64,000 bases of DNA from JBBRYB01 sp038238115 (GCA_038238115.1 JBBRYB010000001.1:62001-126000); one strand, 5' to 3'. Counted from the stretch's first letter, positions 34,691-44,458 are shown. Notes: generated by a model from the letters alone, not told the origin. Made by a program: numbers and translations.

Positions 34691-36142
34691 ATGACCACGG
34701 AATCCAAAGCCGAGCAACCACAAGACCAGGGCGTACTCGCGGGGCTGGACTCCCAGGTCACAACATCGTTCTACTGGTACCTGGCGGTGCTCTCCTGCAT
34801 CGGCGGTTTCCTGTTCGGGTACGACACCGCCGATATCGGCTCCGTCCTGGACTTCATCCCCTACCATCTGTCTACCTTCGCCACGGGCTATCTCGTCGCG
34901 GGCGCGTCGATCGGGGCCGCGGTTGGGGCCTTCGCGGCCGGGCCGTTGACTGACCGGTTCGGGCGGAAGTCCCTCCTGATCGTCGATGCCGCCATCTACG
35001 CGCTCGGAGCAATCCTGTCGGCTGTCGCCGTGAATACCGAAATCCTCCTCATTGCGCGCACCCTCATCGGGCTCGCGGTCGGAGCCGACTCCGCGATCGC
35101 CACTGCCTACATCGCTGAGTTCGCGCCAAAGAATCGGCGAGGCGCGCTGATGATCATGCAGCAGTGGATGATCACGGTGGGAATCTTCGTCTCGTACCTC
35201 GTCGCGATCCTGATTCTCAAGATTGCCCCCGGATCAGCCACCGGCTTGGACTGGAGACTGATCCTCGGCTTGGGCGCGGTTCCCGCCCTCATCGCGCTGG
35301 CGCTACGCACCCGCATGCCGGAGTCCCCCAGGTGGCTGATGCTCAACGAGCGATACGCGGACACGAAGAAGGCACTCGGGTCGCTGGGGATGGAGGTTAC
35401 CGAACAGGAGGTCAAGGACACCGCGGAGAAGCTCGCTGAGAGGGAGCGCCAGCTTGAGCAGAAGACGCTGTGGACGCCGGGTGTGAAACGAGCGTTGTGG
35501 ATAGTCTGCCTCTTCTTCGTATTCCAGCAGATCACCGGTATCAACATCCCCTTCTACTACGGCCCGCAACTGCTGGGGGGGTACTTGCAGGGCGGGAAGT
35601 CGGCGGTCGACGCCGCCATTGCCGGCGTTGAGGCCGCGGCCATCCTGGGCGCGGTCAACGTGGTCGCGACGTTCTTCGCCTTCCGCTATATCGACAAGAT
35701 CGGCCGCAAGAAGCTGGCCATCGGCGGCTACCTGGGGATGGCGGTCTTCATTCTGGTCGCGGCGTTTGGGGTCGCGTACATGACCGGGGTGCCGCGGGTG
35801 TGGGTGATCATGGTGGGCTTCTCGTTCTTCATCACGTCGTTCGCGATCGGCGTCGGCGGCACCGGGTGGCTGATCCAGGGCGAGGTCTTCCCGACAGCGG
35901 TGCGCGGACGCGCAGCCGCGACCTGTGCCGGAGTCGACTGGCTGGCCAACTTCGTCATCGTCCAGTGGTTCCCCACGCTGAACGCCGCGTGGGGCCTCGC
36001 CTGGGTGATGGTGCTCTTCGCCGGGCTGGCAATCCTGGCGATCATGTTCGTCGCGCGCTTCCTGCCCGAGACCAAGGGGCTGCCGCTGGAAGAGGTGACA
36101 GCCGTCTTCGAGCGCAAGGCGACGGCGGATTCGTCTGGCTGA
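34691..36142 (+). CDS. MFS sugar porter family transporter
   Basis: 483 aa from the ATG at 34691, chosen for the GAGGAGG 5 nt upstream; two upstream in-frame starts lack this. Twelve helices are predicted. Sugar-porter signatures are GGFLFGYDTADIGSVL, DRFGRKSLL, RMPESPRWLML, FQQITGINIPFYYGPQLLGG and FLPETKGLPLEEV. It imports a sugar or polyol by proton symport. It follows the broken glucoamylase gene, so it may once have served glucan or maltose use. A hairpin terminator follows the stop. Confidence 0.92.
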   Translation: MTTESKAEQPQDQGVLAGLDSQVTTSFYWYLAVLSCIGGFLFGYDTADIGSVLDFIPYHLSTFATGYLVAGASIGAAVGAFAAGPLTDRFGRKSLLIVDAAIYALGAILSAVAVNTEILLIARTLIGLAVGADSAIATAYIAEFAPKNRRGALMIMQQWMITVGIFVSYLVAILILKIAPGSATGLDWRLILGLGAVPALIALALRTRMPESPRWLMLNERYADTKKALGSLGMEVTEQEVKDTAEKLAERERQLEQKTLWTPGVKRALWIVCLFFVFQQITGINIPFYYGPQLLGGYLQGGKSAVDAAIAGVEAAAILGAVNVVATFFAFRYIDKIGRKKLAIGGYLGMAVFILVAAFGVAYMTGVPRVWVIMVGFSFFITSFAIGVGGTGWLIQGEVFPTAVRGRAAATCAGVDWLANFVIVQWFPTLNAAWGLAWVMVLFAGLAILAIMFVARFLPETKGLPLEEVTAVFERKATADSSG

Positions 36143-36169
36143 CTGAGGGGAGTCCGCGCCCCGCCGGGG

Positions 36170-36186
36170 CCGCTGAGCCTCAGCGG
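36170..36186 (+). terminator. Hairpin terminator after the sugar porter gene
   Basis: CCGCTGA (36170-36176), loop GCC, TCAGCGG (36180-36186): a perfect 7-bp stem 28 nt after the stop, flanked by further GC pairs. No U-tract. Confidence 0.55.
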
Positions 36187-36609
36187 GCCGTAGGCGAACA
36201 TCCCTGTGTCGCCTGGTCGAAGAACGTCCCCGTGATGTTTGGGGATCTCATTCGCGAGGTGGGTCAGGGCCGAAGAGGTTGACGTTGCTCGTGGAGCCGA
36301 AGCTGGTGTCGTTGCAGGTCCGGGCCTTCAGCAGGCCCAGGTGAAGGGCAGTCCGTTGCGCGGGTCGAGCGCGGCCAGCGATTCAGCGGCTCGCTCCTCA
36401 ACTGGGGCGACTGATGCGTTGGCCGGTGTCACGGATTCCCCGGTCAGGGGCCATCCGACCACCGGGGGCGGACCCTGGTGCGGCAACTCGCTGACGGCTC
36501 AGACGGCAAAGATGCCTCGTCGGCGTCGTGGGCAGTCGACGAGGGTGCGGTCGGGCGAACAGCCACATACCGGGGTGGCCCAACTACTCAGGGTTACGGT
36601 ATGTGCACT
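36187..36609. other. Intergenic stretch of about 420 bp, no gene seen
   Basis: Convergent spacer between the sugar porter and bldC. Open frames on both strands give low-complexity Ser/Arg/Pro translations without domains. No RNA-like structure is recognised. Confidence 0.35.
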
Positions 36610-36816
36610 CTATTCGGCACGCCGCTGGGTGGGCACGCCAGCCAGCAGATCACGCACCTCGGACTCCCGATAGCGCCTGTGTCCGCCGAGTGTGCGGATG
36701 GAACTCAGCTTGCCGGCCTTTGCCCAGCGCGTCACCGTCTTGGGGTCGACGCGAAACATCGCGGCCACCTCGGCGGGGGTGAGCAGGGGCTCTGACTCGG
36801 TGGGGCGAGCGTTCAC
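36610..36816 (-). CDS. bldC: BldC-family MerR-like DNA-binding protein
   Basis: 68 aa, the same length as Streptomyces BldC. It is a single winged helix: LLTPAEVAAMFRVDPKTVTR is the HTH, and WAKAGKLSSIRTLGGHRRY is the wing with the family's GGHRRY motif. BldC binds DNA cooperatively and controls developmental or growth genes. The GTG at 36816 follows AAGGAGG. The location beside the Leu/Val-type dehydrogenase and near the purine genes matches the conserved BldC neighbourhood in Streptomyces. Confidence 0.9.
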   Translation of the reverse strand: MNARPTESEPLLTPAEVAAMFRVDPKTVTRWAKAGKLSSIRTLGGHRRYRESEVRDLLAGVPTQRRAE

Positions 36817-36952
36817 GAGACCTCCTTGGTGGCGTCTCAGGCCGTGCCGCCGGCCTGGACGACGTGTCCGTGGTGGGACTGCCAAGATGACCCGGACCCA
36901 TGAGGTCCGACACCGCAACCGCTGCTGGTCGACAATCCCGCAGAGGAATAAG

Positions 36953-36977
36953 GGGTATCCCGTCGTAAAGGGTACCC
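36953..36977. promoter_or_regulatory. Inverted repeat upstream of bldC
   Basis: GGGTATCCC and GGGTACCC, 8 nt apart, form an imperfect dyad with one bulged base. It lies 137 bp upstream of the bldC start in a locally A/T-rich stretch. It may be an operator; the binding protein is unknown. Confidence 0.3.
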
Positions 36978-37060
36978 GAATGACCGAAAACCAGTCGTGT
37001 AGTTGTGATCCAATCGTACTGCGACAACAATTCCATGTTGCGGCCCACCGGGCAGGGGTG

Positions 37061-37879
37061 TTAGTTCGCGCGTTCGAACGCGTTGACGCTGCGCCAGCGC
37101 TCCTCGAACGTCCGGTAGGCCGAGCCGGCCGTCGCGAAGTCCTCTCGCCGCAGCGCATCGAGCGCGTGGTGCACGTCGCGGGCCGACTGGTCGGTGGCCA
37201 GCTGGTCGGCCAGCAGTGCGGCCACGCCGGCGTAGTCCAGCTCCAGCCAGCTGGCGTCATCGAACTCCTCCAGCCAGGCGCCGAGCTGGCCGAGGTCACC
37301 GAGCAGATCCGTATCGTCGATCACAGAGCGTAACGTTTTGTGCGCACTGGCCAGGCGCCGCCGCGCATCCCGGATCTGCGCGCGGTAGCGCACGCTCGTC
37401 GTGCCGCCGTCGTCATACGTCTCCCGTTCGTCCTCGACCACAAGCACGAACCAGGTACGTGGCACCCCCCAGGTGCTCTGCTGGATATGCGGCACAGCGC
37501 GGGGGTGGTCGCGTCGCCACCGGAGGAACTCATCGCCGGCCACCGCCAGGGTGTCGGCGGGGTAGATCAGGTTGACTGTCGAGTCCCCGATGTTCTCCAC
37601 CAGCGAGGTGAGCGACAGCCATGACCGCAGCGGCATGTCGACGGGGCAGCAAAACGTCCGCGCCTCCCGACGCATGAAATAGGCACCGGCGAGCTGGTCG
37701 GGTGCCACCGCCAGCCGCGCTGAGGCGACCGCGCGCACCAGGGCGGTACGCTGCTCGACCTCCACGCTGACACCGCTGCCGGCGAGTGCCGCCGCGTTGT
37801 TGGCGAGCGACGTCCGCACGGTGTCGCTGAGAACTCCGACCGGCTCGTAGACCCGCAGGTATGACGCATATGGCAGCAC
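37061..37879 (-). CDS. Conserved actinobacterial protein of unknown function
   Basis: 272 aa, no named domain recognised. It begins MLPYASYLRVYEPVGVL. Notable segments are FMRREARTFCCPVDMPLRSW (two adjacent Cys), TWGVPRTWFVLVVEDERE, and a helical C-terminal half rich in Ala/Asp/Glu. It has no signal peptide or membrane helix, so it is probably cytoplasmic. Its position between bldC and the Leu/Val-type dehydrogenase recurs in actinobacteria as I recall, which suggests a link to that group, but the job is unknown. Confidence 0.75.
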   Translation of the reverse strand: MLPYASYLRVYEPVGVLSDTVRTSLANNAAALAGSGVSVEVEQRTALVRAVASARLAVAPDQLAGAYFMRREARTFCCPVDMPLRSWLSLTSLVENIGDSTVNLIYPADTLAVAGDEFLRWRRDHPRAVPHIQQSTWGVPRTWFVLVVEDERETYDDGGTTSVRYRAQIRDARRRLASAHKTLRSVIDDTDLLGDLGQLGAWLEEFDDASWLELDYAGVAALLADQLATDQSARDVHHALDALRREDFATAGSAYRTFEERWRSVNAFERAN

Positions 37880-38038
37880 GGTCCAACCCTATCCACGAGC
37901 AGCCTGCCTCGAGCCGACACACTGACCCCCCGGGCATATCGTGGGGGTCACGTCGTCTGCACAAACCCGTCGGACGATCACGGCTGCCTCACGAGGGCTG
38001 CCCGACACCTGCCACCGCACCCAAGGATGGGCGAGGAC

Positions 38039-39124
38039 ATGACACCGACCGCAGACTTCTCCGTCTTCGACGACAGTGACGGCCACGAGCAGGTCGTCTT
38101 CTGCCAGGACTCCGCCAGCGGTCTCAAGGCGATCATCGCCCTCTACTCCACCGCGCTCGGGCCGGGCTTGGGCGGCACCCGCTTCTATCCCTATGCGACC
38201 GAGGCCGACGCTGTGCACGATGTGCTCAACCTCTCCAAGCAGATGGCCTACAAGGCCGCGCTCGCCGGTCTGGACCTCGGCGGCGGCAAGGCCGTCATCA
38301 TCGGCGACCCCCGCCGTGACAAGACGGAGCCGCTTCTGCGCGCCTACGGCCGCTTCGTCCAGTCGCTGAACGGTCGCTACTTGACCGCCTGCGACGTCGG
38401 CACCTACAGCGCAGACATGGACGTCATCGCGCGTGAGTGCGACTATGTCACCGGCCGGACGGTCGAGCATGGTGGCGCCGGCGACTCCAGCGTGCTGACG
38501 GCGCTCGGCGTCTTCCAGGGCATGCGCGCCGCCGCAGAAGTCGCCTGGGGCGAACCGACGCTGCGCGGCCGCCGGGTCGGTGTCGCGGGTGTCGGCAAGG
38601 TCGGCAGGCATCTCGTGTCTCACCTGCTCGACGACGGCGCCGAGGTCGTCATCACCGACGTCTACCTACCGGCGATCGAGCGGCTGCTCGCCGAGCACCC
38701 GGGCCTCGACACGGCGCGCGACGCCGTCGATCTGGCCGCCTCCGACCTCGACGTCTATGCGCCCTGCGCTCTCGGCGGAGCCATCGACGACGACAACGCC
38801 CACACCCTGAAGGCGCGGGTCATCTGCGGTGCCGCGAACAACCAGCTGGCTCGTCCTGGGCTGGCCGACGTGCTCGAGGCGCGTGGAGTGCTGTATGCCC
38901 CAGACTTCTGCGTCAACGCGGGTGGGCTGATCCAGGTGTCCGACGAGCTGGAGGGGTTCTCCTTCGAGCGGGCCCAGGCCAAAGCCAGCCGCATCTACGA
39001 CACGACCAAGCGCGTGCTGCAGGAGGCGGTCCGCGACGCTGTGACCACTGCGGATGCGGCGGAACGCATCGCCGAGCGTCGGATGGCGGAGGTCGGCCGG
39101 CTCCGTGGAGTGTGGCTACCCTAA
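38039..39124 (+). CDS. Leu/Val/Phe-type amino-acid dehydrogenase
   Basis: 361 aa from the ATG at 38039; an ATG four codons upstream is also possible. Substrate-domain markers are GLKAIIALYSTALGPGLGGT and AGLDLGGGKAVIIGDP, which holds the catalytic Lys. The NAD-binding fold begins RVGVAGVGKVGRHLVSHLLD. The size and sequence fit leucine/valine dehydrogenases, which oxidatively deaminate branched-chain amino acids to keto acids. Streptomyces valine dehydrogenase has the same neighbours. Exact specificity cannot be read from the sequence. Confidence 0.9.
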   Translation: MTPTADFSVFDDSDGHEQVVFCQDSASGLKAIIALYSTALGPGLGGTRFYPYATEADAVHDVLNLSKQMAYKAALAGLDLGGGKAVIIGDPRRDKTEPLLRAYGRFVQSLNGRYLTACDVGTYSADMDVIARECDYVTGRTVEHGGAGDSSVLTALGVFQGMRAAAEVAWGEPTLRGRRVGVAGVGKVGRHLVSHLLDDGAEVVITDVYLPAIERLLAEHPGLDTARDAVDLAASDLDVYAPCALGGAIDDDNAHTLKARVICGAANNQLARPGLADVLEARGVLYAPDFCVNAGGLIQVSDELEGFSFERAQAKASRIYDTTKRVLQEAVRDAVTTADAAERIAERRMAEVGRLRGVWLP

Positions 39125-39173
39125 CCAGCCAGTCCGCTAGGGGGACCGGCGTGGGCGATCGGCGCCGCGAGGA

Positions 39174-39401
39174 TCAGCGCTGAGGTGCCGACTCCGGCTC
39201 GTCGTTGTAGAGGTCCGCGTAGGGATCGTCGAGCTCTTCGTCTGCCTGGGCGCCGTCGGAACCGGGATCCTCGGCTGCCTGCAGCGGCGTCTCGTCGCCG
39301 TGTAGCTCTCGCTGCAATTCGCTGAAGTCCGTGTTGTAGTTGCGGTACTTCAGCTCGCGGGCAACCTTCGTCTGCTTAGCCTTTGCACGGCCGCGCCCCA
39401 T
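39174..39401 (-). CDS. DUF3073 family protein
   Basis: 75 aa from the ATG at 39401, preceded by GAGGGGG. It opens MGRGRAKAKQTKVARELKYR, continuing NYNTDF, the defining DUF3073 start, and then has a highly acidic tail. It is a small, probably disordered basic/acidic protein of unknown role. It is regularly found next to purM in actinobacteria, as here. The longer upstream frame lacks coding character. Confidence 0.92.
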   Translation of the reverse strand: MGRGRAKAKQTKVARELKYRNYNTDFSELQRELHGDETPLQAAEDPGSDGAQADEELDDPYADLYNDEPESAPQR

Positions 39402-39542
39402 AGGGTCGACCCCCTCGCACGTCATAGCCGGGATCTGGACAGCGCCCGGACTGGCAGATGTCTTATTCGTCTCGTCAACGATACCTGGCACCGCACGCGG
39501 ATTCATACCCCGCGTCTCATGCCGCGCCGGAGCTGGGGTTGC

Positions 39543-40607
39543 TCAACCGGCGTACTCGCCGGTCATCGTCACGAACCCACCGGGTGCGTCCGCCACCTCC
39601 CCGCAGACCCACGCCGGCACTCCAGCCTCGGCCAGCATCGCGACCGCCCGGTCTGCCGTCTCCGGGGCCGTCACGGCGAGCATGCCCACGCCAAGGTTGA
39701 GCGTCTGCTCGAGCTCCGCGAGGTCCACCCGTCCGACCTCACGGACGAGGTCGAAGATCGGTTGGGGGGTCCAGGTCGACCTGTCGATGGTCGCGCTGAG
39801 GTTGTCGGGCAGAACGCGGGCGAGATTGGCCGCGAGCCCGCCGCCCGTGATGTGGGACATCGCATGCGTGTCGGTATGCCGCGCGAGGTCCAGGCATGGC
39901 AACGCATAGACCCTGGTCGGCTCGAGCAGCTCCTCGCCGAGCGAACGACCGAGCGTCTCGACGTGGCGCTCGAGCCGCCACGCGGCGTGCTCCAGCAGGA
40001 CGTGCCGCACCAGCGAGAACCCGTTGGAGTGCAGCCCACTCGACGCCATGGCGACCAGCACGTCTCCCGCCCGCACCCGTTCGGGCCCGAGCACGTCAGC
40101 TGCCTCGACAACGCCCGTCGTCGACCCGGCTACGTCGTACTCGTCGGGGCGGAGCAGTCCCGGGTGCTCGGCGGTCTCGCCGCCGAGCAGCGCGCAGCCA
40201 GCGACCACGCAGGCCTCCGCGATGCCCTTGACGAGGGCCGCGACGCGCTCGGGCACGACCGCGCCGCAGGCGATGTAGTCGGTCATGAACAGCGGCTCGG
40301 CACCACACACGACGAGGTCGTCGACGAGCATGGCGACCAGGTCGAACCCGATCGTGTCGTGTTTGTCGAGCTGCTGCGCGATGGTCACTTTGGTGCCCAC
40401 CCCGTCGGTGCTCGTCGCGAGTAGGGGCCGGCGATAGCCCTTCAGCGCCGACGCGTCGAACAGGCCGGCGAACCCGCCGATCCCACCGACGACCTCGGGC
40501 CGCCGAGCCTTGTCGACCCACTGGCGCATCAGCGTGACCGCCCGGTCGCCCTCGACGATCGAGACACCAGCGTCGGCGTACGTCGATCGTGTGCTGCTTT
40601 CGGTCAT
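39543..40607 (-). CDS. purM: Phosphoribosylformylglycinamidine cyclo-ligase PurM
   Basis: 354 aa, typical AIR synthetase. It catalyses ATP-dependent closure of the imidazole ring (FGAM to AIR), step 5 of purine synthesis. Visible markers are STYADAGVSIVEGDRAV, GGFAGLFD, LLATSTDGVGTKV and GEAECVVAG-like GIAEACVVAGCALLGGETAE. It lies 38 bp after purF on the same strand, forming a purF-purM unit. Confidence 0.95.
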   Translation of the reverse strand: MTESSTRSTYADAGVSIVEGDRAVTLMRQWVDKARRPEVVGGIGGFAGLFDASALKGYRRPLLATSTDGVGTKVTIAQQLDKHDTIGFDLVAMLVDDLVVCGAEPLFMTDYIACGAVVPERVAALVKGIAEACVVAGCALLGGETAEHPGLLRPDEYDVAGSTTGVVEAADVLGPERVRAGDVLVAMASSGLHSNGFSLVRHVLLEHAAWRLERHVETLGRSLGEELLEPTRVYALPCLDLARHTDTHAMSHITGGGLAANLARVLPDNLSATIDRSTWTPQPIFDLVREVGRVDLAELEQTLNLGVGMLAVTAPETADRAVAMLAEAGVPAWVCGEVADAPGGFVTMTGEYAG

Positions 40608-40645
40608 GACGCGTCTCCTCGGCGCACGGCGGGCAGTCCAGCCAG

Positions 40646-42196
40646 CTAGGGACGGGACAGGGCGTCGGCCGCGCCGCCGCTGCTCAACGACACCGCCAGG
40701 CCGTCGACGTCACGGGTCTCGACCGGCCCGAGCTCCAGCATATGTTTGCCGAGGAACTGCGGCTCCGGAAGGTCGACCGGGTAGACGCCGTCGAAGCAGG
40801 CGCGGCACAGGCGGTCGCTCTCGACCGAGCTTGCCGACACCAGCTCCTCGAGCGAGACGTAACCCAACGAGTCGGCTCCGATAGACCGGCAGATCTCGTC
40901 GGTGCTCAGGCCGTTCGCGATGAGCTCGGCGCGAGTGGCGAAGTCGATGCCGTAGAAGCAGGGCCACTTCACCGGAGGGCTCGCGATCCGCACGTGCACC
41001 TCCGACGCACCGGCCTCCCGCAGCATGCGGACGAGGGCGCGCTGGGTGTTGCCCCGCACGATCGAGTCATCGACCACGACAAGCCTCTTGCCGGCGATGA
41101 CGTCACGAAGCGGGTTGAGCTTGAGCCGGATCCCGAGCTGGCGAATCGTGTTGCTCGGCTGGATGAAGGTGCGACCGACGTAGGAGTTCTTGACGAGGCC
41201 CTGCCCGTACGGGATCCGGCTCTCTTCGGCATACCCGATCGCTGCTGGTGTGCCCGACTCGGGGACAGGGATCACCAGATCCGCCTCGACGGCGTGCTCG
41301 CGGGCTAGGCGGCGGCCGATCTCGGCGCGTACCGTCTGGACCCGTTGACCGCTGATGATCGTGTCGGGTCGGGCTAGGTAGACGAACTCGAACAGGCAGC
41401 CCTTGGGCGCCGCGTCGGCGAAGTGCTGGGTCCGCAACCCCCCTTCGTCCACGGCGATGAGCTCACCTGGCTCGACCTCGCGGATGAACGACGCGCCGAT
41501 GATGTCGAGCGCTGCCGTCTCCGAGGCGATGACCCACCCGCGCTCGAGGCGGCCGAGCACGAGGGGGCGGATGCCCTGGGGGTCCCGGGCGGCATACAGC
41601 GTGCCCTGGTCCATGAAGACGAAGCAGAACGCGCCCTTGACCGTGGGAAGGACCGCGAGCGCCGCCTCCTCGAGGCTACGGTCGGGATAGGAGGCGAGCA
41701 GCGCCGCGACCAGGTCGGTGTCGGTCGATGCCTCGCTGGGCTGCGACGGTAGCTCGAGCTGGCCACTCGTCAGCGCGAGGTCGTCCACGCGGGCGGCGAG
41801 CTCGCCGGTGTTGGTGAGGTTGCCATTGTGGGCCAGCGCGACCGATCCAGTCGGCGTGGGCCGAAACGTCGGCTGGGCGTTGCGCCACACGCTAGCCCCT
41901 GTCGTGGAGTAGCGGGCGTGGCCGATCGCGACATGGCCGCTGAGGGCTTCCAGCGTGGACTCGTCGAAGACCTGCGAGACCAGCCCCATGTCCTTGTAGA
42001 CGAGGATCTGGCGGCCGTTGCCGACGGCGATCCCGGCGGACTCCTGGCCGCGGTGCTGGAGCGCGTAGAGGCCGAAGTAGGCAAGCTTGGCGACCTCTTC
42101 GCCGGGAGCCCAGACGCCGAACACGCCACAGGCATCCCGGGGTCCGCGCTCTTGCGGGTCGAGGTCGTCGGTAAGCGACCCATCTCCACGCGGCAC
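40646..42196 (-). CDS. purF: Amidophosphoribosyltransferase PurF
   Basis: 516 aa. A short propeptide precedes the N-terminal nucleophile Cys23 (RDACGVFGVW), as expected for the glutaminase domain. YALQHRGQESAGIAV follows. The C-terminal phosphoribosyltransferase domain has RLVVVDDSIVRGNTQR, the PRPP-binding loop. It makes phosphoribosylamine from PRPP and glutamine, the committed step of purine synthesis. It is upstream of purM. Confidence 0.96.
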   Translation of the reverse strand: MPRGDGSLTDDLDPQERGPRDACGVFGVWAPGEEVAKLAYFGLYALQHRGQESAGIAVGNGRQILVYKDMGLVSQVFDESTLEALSGHVAIGHARYSTTGASVWRNAQPTFRPTPTGSVALAHNGNLTNTGELAARVDDLALTSGQLELPSQPSEASTDTDLVAALLASYPDRSLEEAALAVLPTVKGAFCFVFMDQGTLYAARDPQGIRPLVLGRLERGWVIASETAALDIIGASFIREVEPGELIAVDEGGLRTQHFADAAPKGCLFEFVYLARPDTIISGQRVQTVRAEIGRRLAREHAVEADLVIPVPESGTPAAIGYAEESRIPYGQGLVKNSYVGRTFIQPSNTIRQLGIRLKLNPLRDVIAGKRLVVVDDSIVRGNTQRALVRMLREAGASEVHVRIASPPVKWPCFYGIDFATRAELIANGLSTDEICRSIGADSLGYVSLEELVSASSVESDRLCRACFDGVYPVDLPEPQFLGKHMLELGPVETRDVDGLAVSLSSGGAADALSRP

Positions 42197-42390
42197 TGTC
42201 GCAGTCTACGGGCCGCGGCGGCCGAGCACAGCCACGGCGCGTGGCGGAAGCGGCCCGGATCACCTGGGCTTTGGACCCCTGGTGACGCGGCTGGGCTGAC
42301 GATGGCTTCGAGGAGCTGCTGCAGTCGGCGGCGGGGTCGGTCAGGTGTCGTGCGGCGAGAACAACCGCTTCGCCGCGCCTGCGGATACCG

Positions 42391-42981
42391 CTAGGCAGGA
42401 TTCGCTGGCAGCCTGGCAGCAGCGTCATTGAGGGGCCCACTGAGCCACTGCTGAACGTCGCTGTGGTCCACAAGGCGGATGATGAGCAGGTCGGGACGCT
42501 GCTCGTGCAGGGCAGCGACTCGGCGAGCGCTCTCGTTGTGCGTGGCCCAGGCCCAGCGCACGATGTGCTCCGGGGCGCGGAACACAGTCCACAGCGGCGG
42601 TTCGAGGTTGCCATTCCACAGCATCTGCCGGCGTAGGCGCCGGCGCACAGTCCGGCGCACCACCTGACGCATCACCGTGGCTCGGCTCAGGTCCAGCCAC
42701 ACGAGCAGGTCCGCGCGCTCGGCGAGCCGGGCCCGGACGGCGCTGTACTGCCACTCGGTGACCCAGCTCGGCTCGGCGATGAAGGCGTCGACGTCGGCCG
42801 CGAAGGACTCGCGCGGCGTCCATGCGGGGCCGTGGAAGAGGGCGTCGATCTCCACGTGCGGGATCGCCAGCAGCTCACTGATGCGGACCGCCAGAGTCGT
42901 CTTGCCGGCTGCCGAGGTGCCCGCGACGACAACCCGTTGCGGGCGGTGCGGAAGAGCATCATGGGCGTTCAGCAGGGGCAC
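42391..42981 (-). CDS. P-loop kinase-like protein (adenylate-kinase-like fold)
   Basis: 196 aa from a GTG at 42981; an alternative GTG at 43074 would add 31 residues. The P-loop is VVVAGTSAAGKTTLAVRI, followed by PHVEIDALFHGPAWTPRESF and LLVWLDLSRATVMRQVVRRT with many Arg, as in small nucleotide-kinase-like ATPases related to topology modulation protein FlaR. The substrate is unknown. It lies between purF and the M20 dipeptidase gene on the same strand. Confidence 0.7.
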   Translation of the reverse strand: MPLLNAHDALPHRPQRVVVAGTSAAGKTTLAVRISELLAIPHVEIDALFHGPAWTPRESFAADVDAFIAEPSWVTEWQYSAVRARLAERADLLVWLDLSRATVMRQVVRRTVRRRLRRQMLWNGNLEPPLWTVFRAPEHIVRWAWATHNESARRVAALHEQRPDLLIIRLVDHSDVQQWLSGPLNDAAARLPANPA

Positions 42982-43120
42982 CGAGCCATGGTAGGCACCC
43001 GCCACCCGGTGCCCCACCGCGATCGTGCCCTTGCCAGAACCGCCCAATGCAGCGTCCAGGCTCCTGGTCGTCACACTGTCGGTCGGTCGACGTTACTGGT
43101 GCGCGCCGCCCAAGCCCCCA

Positions 43121-44458
43121 TCAGGAGTCGGCAAGGTTGCGCAGCAGCAGAGCCTCGGCTAGGCATACACGCTCGAACTCGGCCAGGTGGAGGCTCTCGT
43201 CCGTTCCGTGGGCCCGCGTGTCGGGGTCCTCGACGCCGGTCACGAGGATCGCCGCCTCGGGGAAGAACTCGGCGAACGCCGCGATGAACGGGATGGACCC
43301 GCCCACTCCGATGTCGACGGGGGCGGTGCCGTCCCAGGCTTCGCGGAACGCCTCGCGGGCAGCGTCGTAGGCCGGGCCGTCGGCGTCCACGGCGAACCCC
43401 TCCCCCGTCTCGCCGTCGTCGACGGTGACCTGGGCTCCCCACGGCGCCTGGCGGACGAGGTGCCGGCGCAGGTGGTCGAGCGCCGCACGCGCGCCATCGC
43501 CGGGCGCGATGCGGAGGCTGATCCTGGCCCGTGCGACGGGGCTTAGCGCGTTGCTCGCGTCGGCAACCCGGGTCGCGTCGAGGCCGATGACCGCGATCGC
43601 CGGCTTGGCCCAGAGCCGGTCCACGACTGAGCCGGTGCCGAACAGCTCGACTCCCTCGGCAACGCCGGCCTCGACCCGCACCCGGTCCTCGGGGTAGTCG
43701 AGGTCGCTGGCCACGCCTGAGCGCAACCCCTCGACGGCCACGTCACCGCTGTCGTCATGCAGCGTGGCGATGAGGCGAGACAACGCCACGAGGGCGTCTG
43801 GTACGACGCCACCCCACATGCCAGAGTGCACGCCATGGTCGAGAGTGCGGACCTCGACGACGCAGTCCACCAGGCCGCGCAGGGACGTGGTGAGGGCCGG
43901 TACGCCGATGTCGAAGTTGGAGGAGTCGGCGATGACGATCACGTCGCTGCGAAGCAGCTCACGATGCTCCGCGAGGATCCTCTCCAGCGTCGGGGAGCCG
44001 ATCTCCTCCTCGCCCTCGACGAACACGGTCACACCGACCGGCAGGTCGTCGCCGTGGGCCCGGACGGCTGCCAGATGGGCGGCGATGCCGGCCTTGTCGT
44101 CGGCTGCGCCGCGACCGAAGAGCCGCGCGCCACGTTCGGTCGGCTCGAACGGCTCGCTGACCCAGCCGGAGCGGTCGCCTTCGGGCTGCACGTCATGATG
44201 GGCGTAGAGGAGCACGGTCGCGGCGCCGGGCGGCGGCGGCTTGCGCGCGACGACGGCGGGAAGGCCGCCCCCGGCTTCGATGACCTGGACCTCGAACCCC
44301 TCGGCGCGAAACAGCGACGCCGTGGCTTCGGCCGAACGGCGTACTTCGTCGTGTCTCGACGGGTCGGCGCTCACGGACGGAATCCTCACCAGGTCCTCGA
44401 GGTCTCGCCGCACGCCCGGGAGGACGGCGGCCATGACGTCGCGCAGGTCAGCACTCAT
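43121..44458 (-). CDS. M20 family dipeptidase
   Basis: 445 aa. Zinc-ligand motifs are LLYAHHDVQPEGD (His and Asp), GRGAADDKAGIAAHLAA (bridging Asp) and FVEGEEEIGSPTL (catalytic Glu pair). The insertion domain contains YDAAREAFREAW near the end. It is a cytoplasmic metallodipeptidase of the M20 type found between purF and purL in many actinobacteria. The specific dipeptide is unknown. Confidence 0.9.
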   Translation of the reverse strand: MSADLRDVMAAVLPGVRRDLEDLVRIPSVSADPSRHDEVRRSAEATASLFRAEGFEVQVIEAGGGLPAVVARKPPPPGAATVLLYAHHDVQPEGDRSGWVSEPFEPTERGARLFGRGAADDKAGIAAHLAAVRAHGDDLPVGVTVFVEGEEEIGSPTLERILAEHRELLRSDVIVIADSSNFDIGVPALTTSLRGLVDCVVEVRTLDHGVHSGMWGGVVPDALVALSRLIATLHDDSGDVAVEGLRSGVASDLDYPEDRVRVEAGVAEGVELFGTGSVVDRLWAKPAIAVIGLDATRVADASNALSPVARARISLRIAPGDGARAALDHLRRHLVRQAPWGAQVTVDDGETGEGFAVDADGPAYDAAREAFREAWDGTAPVDIGVGGSIPFIAAFAEFFPEAAILVTGVEDPDTRAHGTDESLHLAEFERVCLAEALLLRNLADS

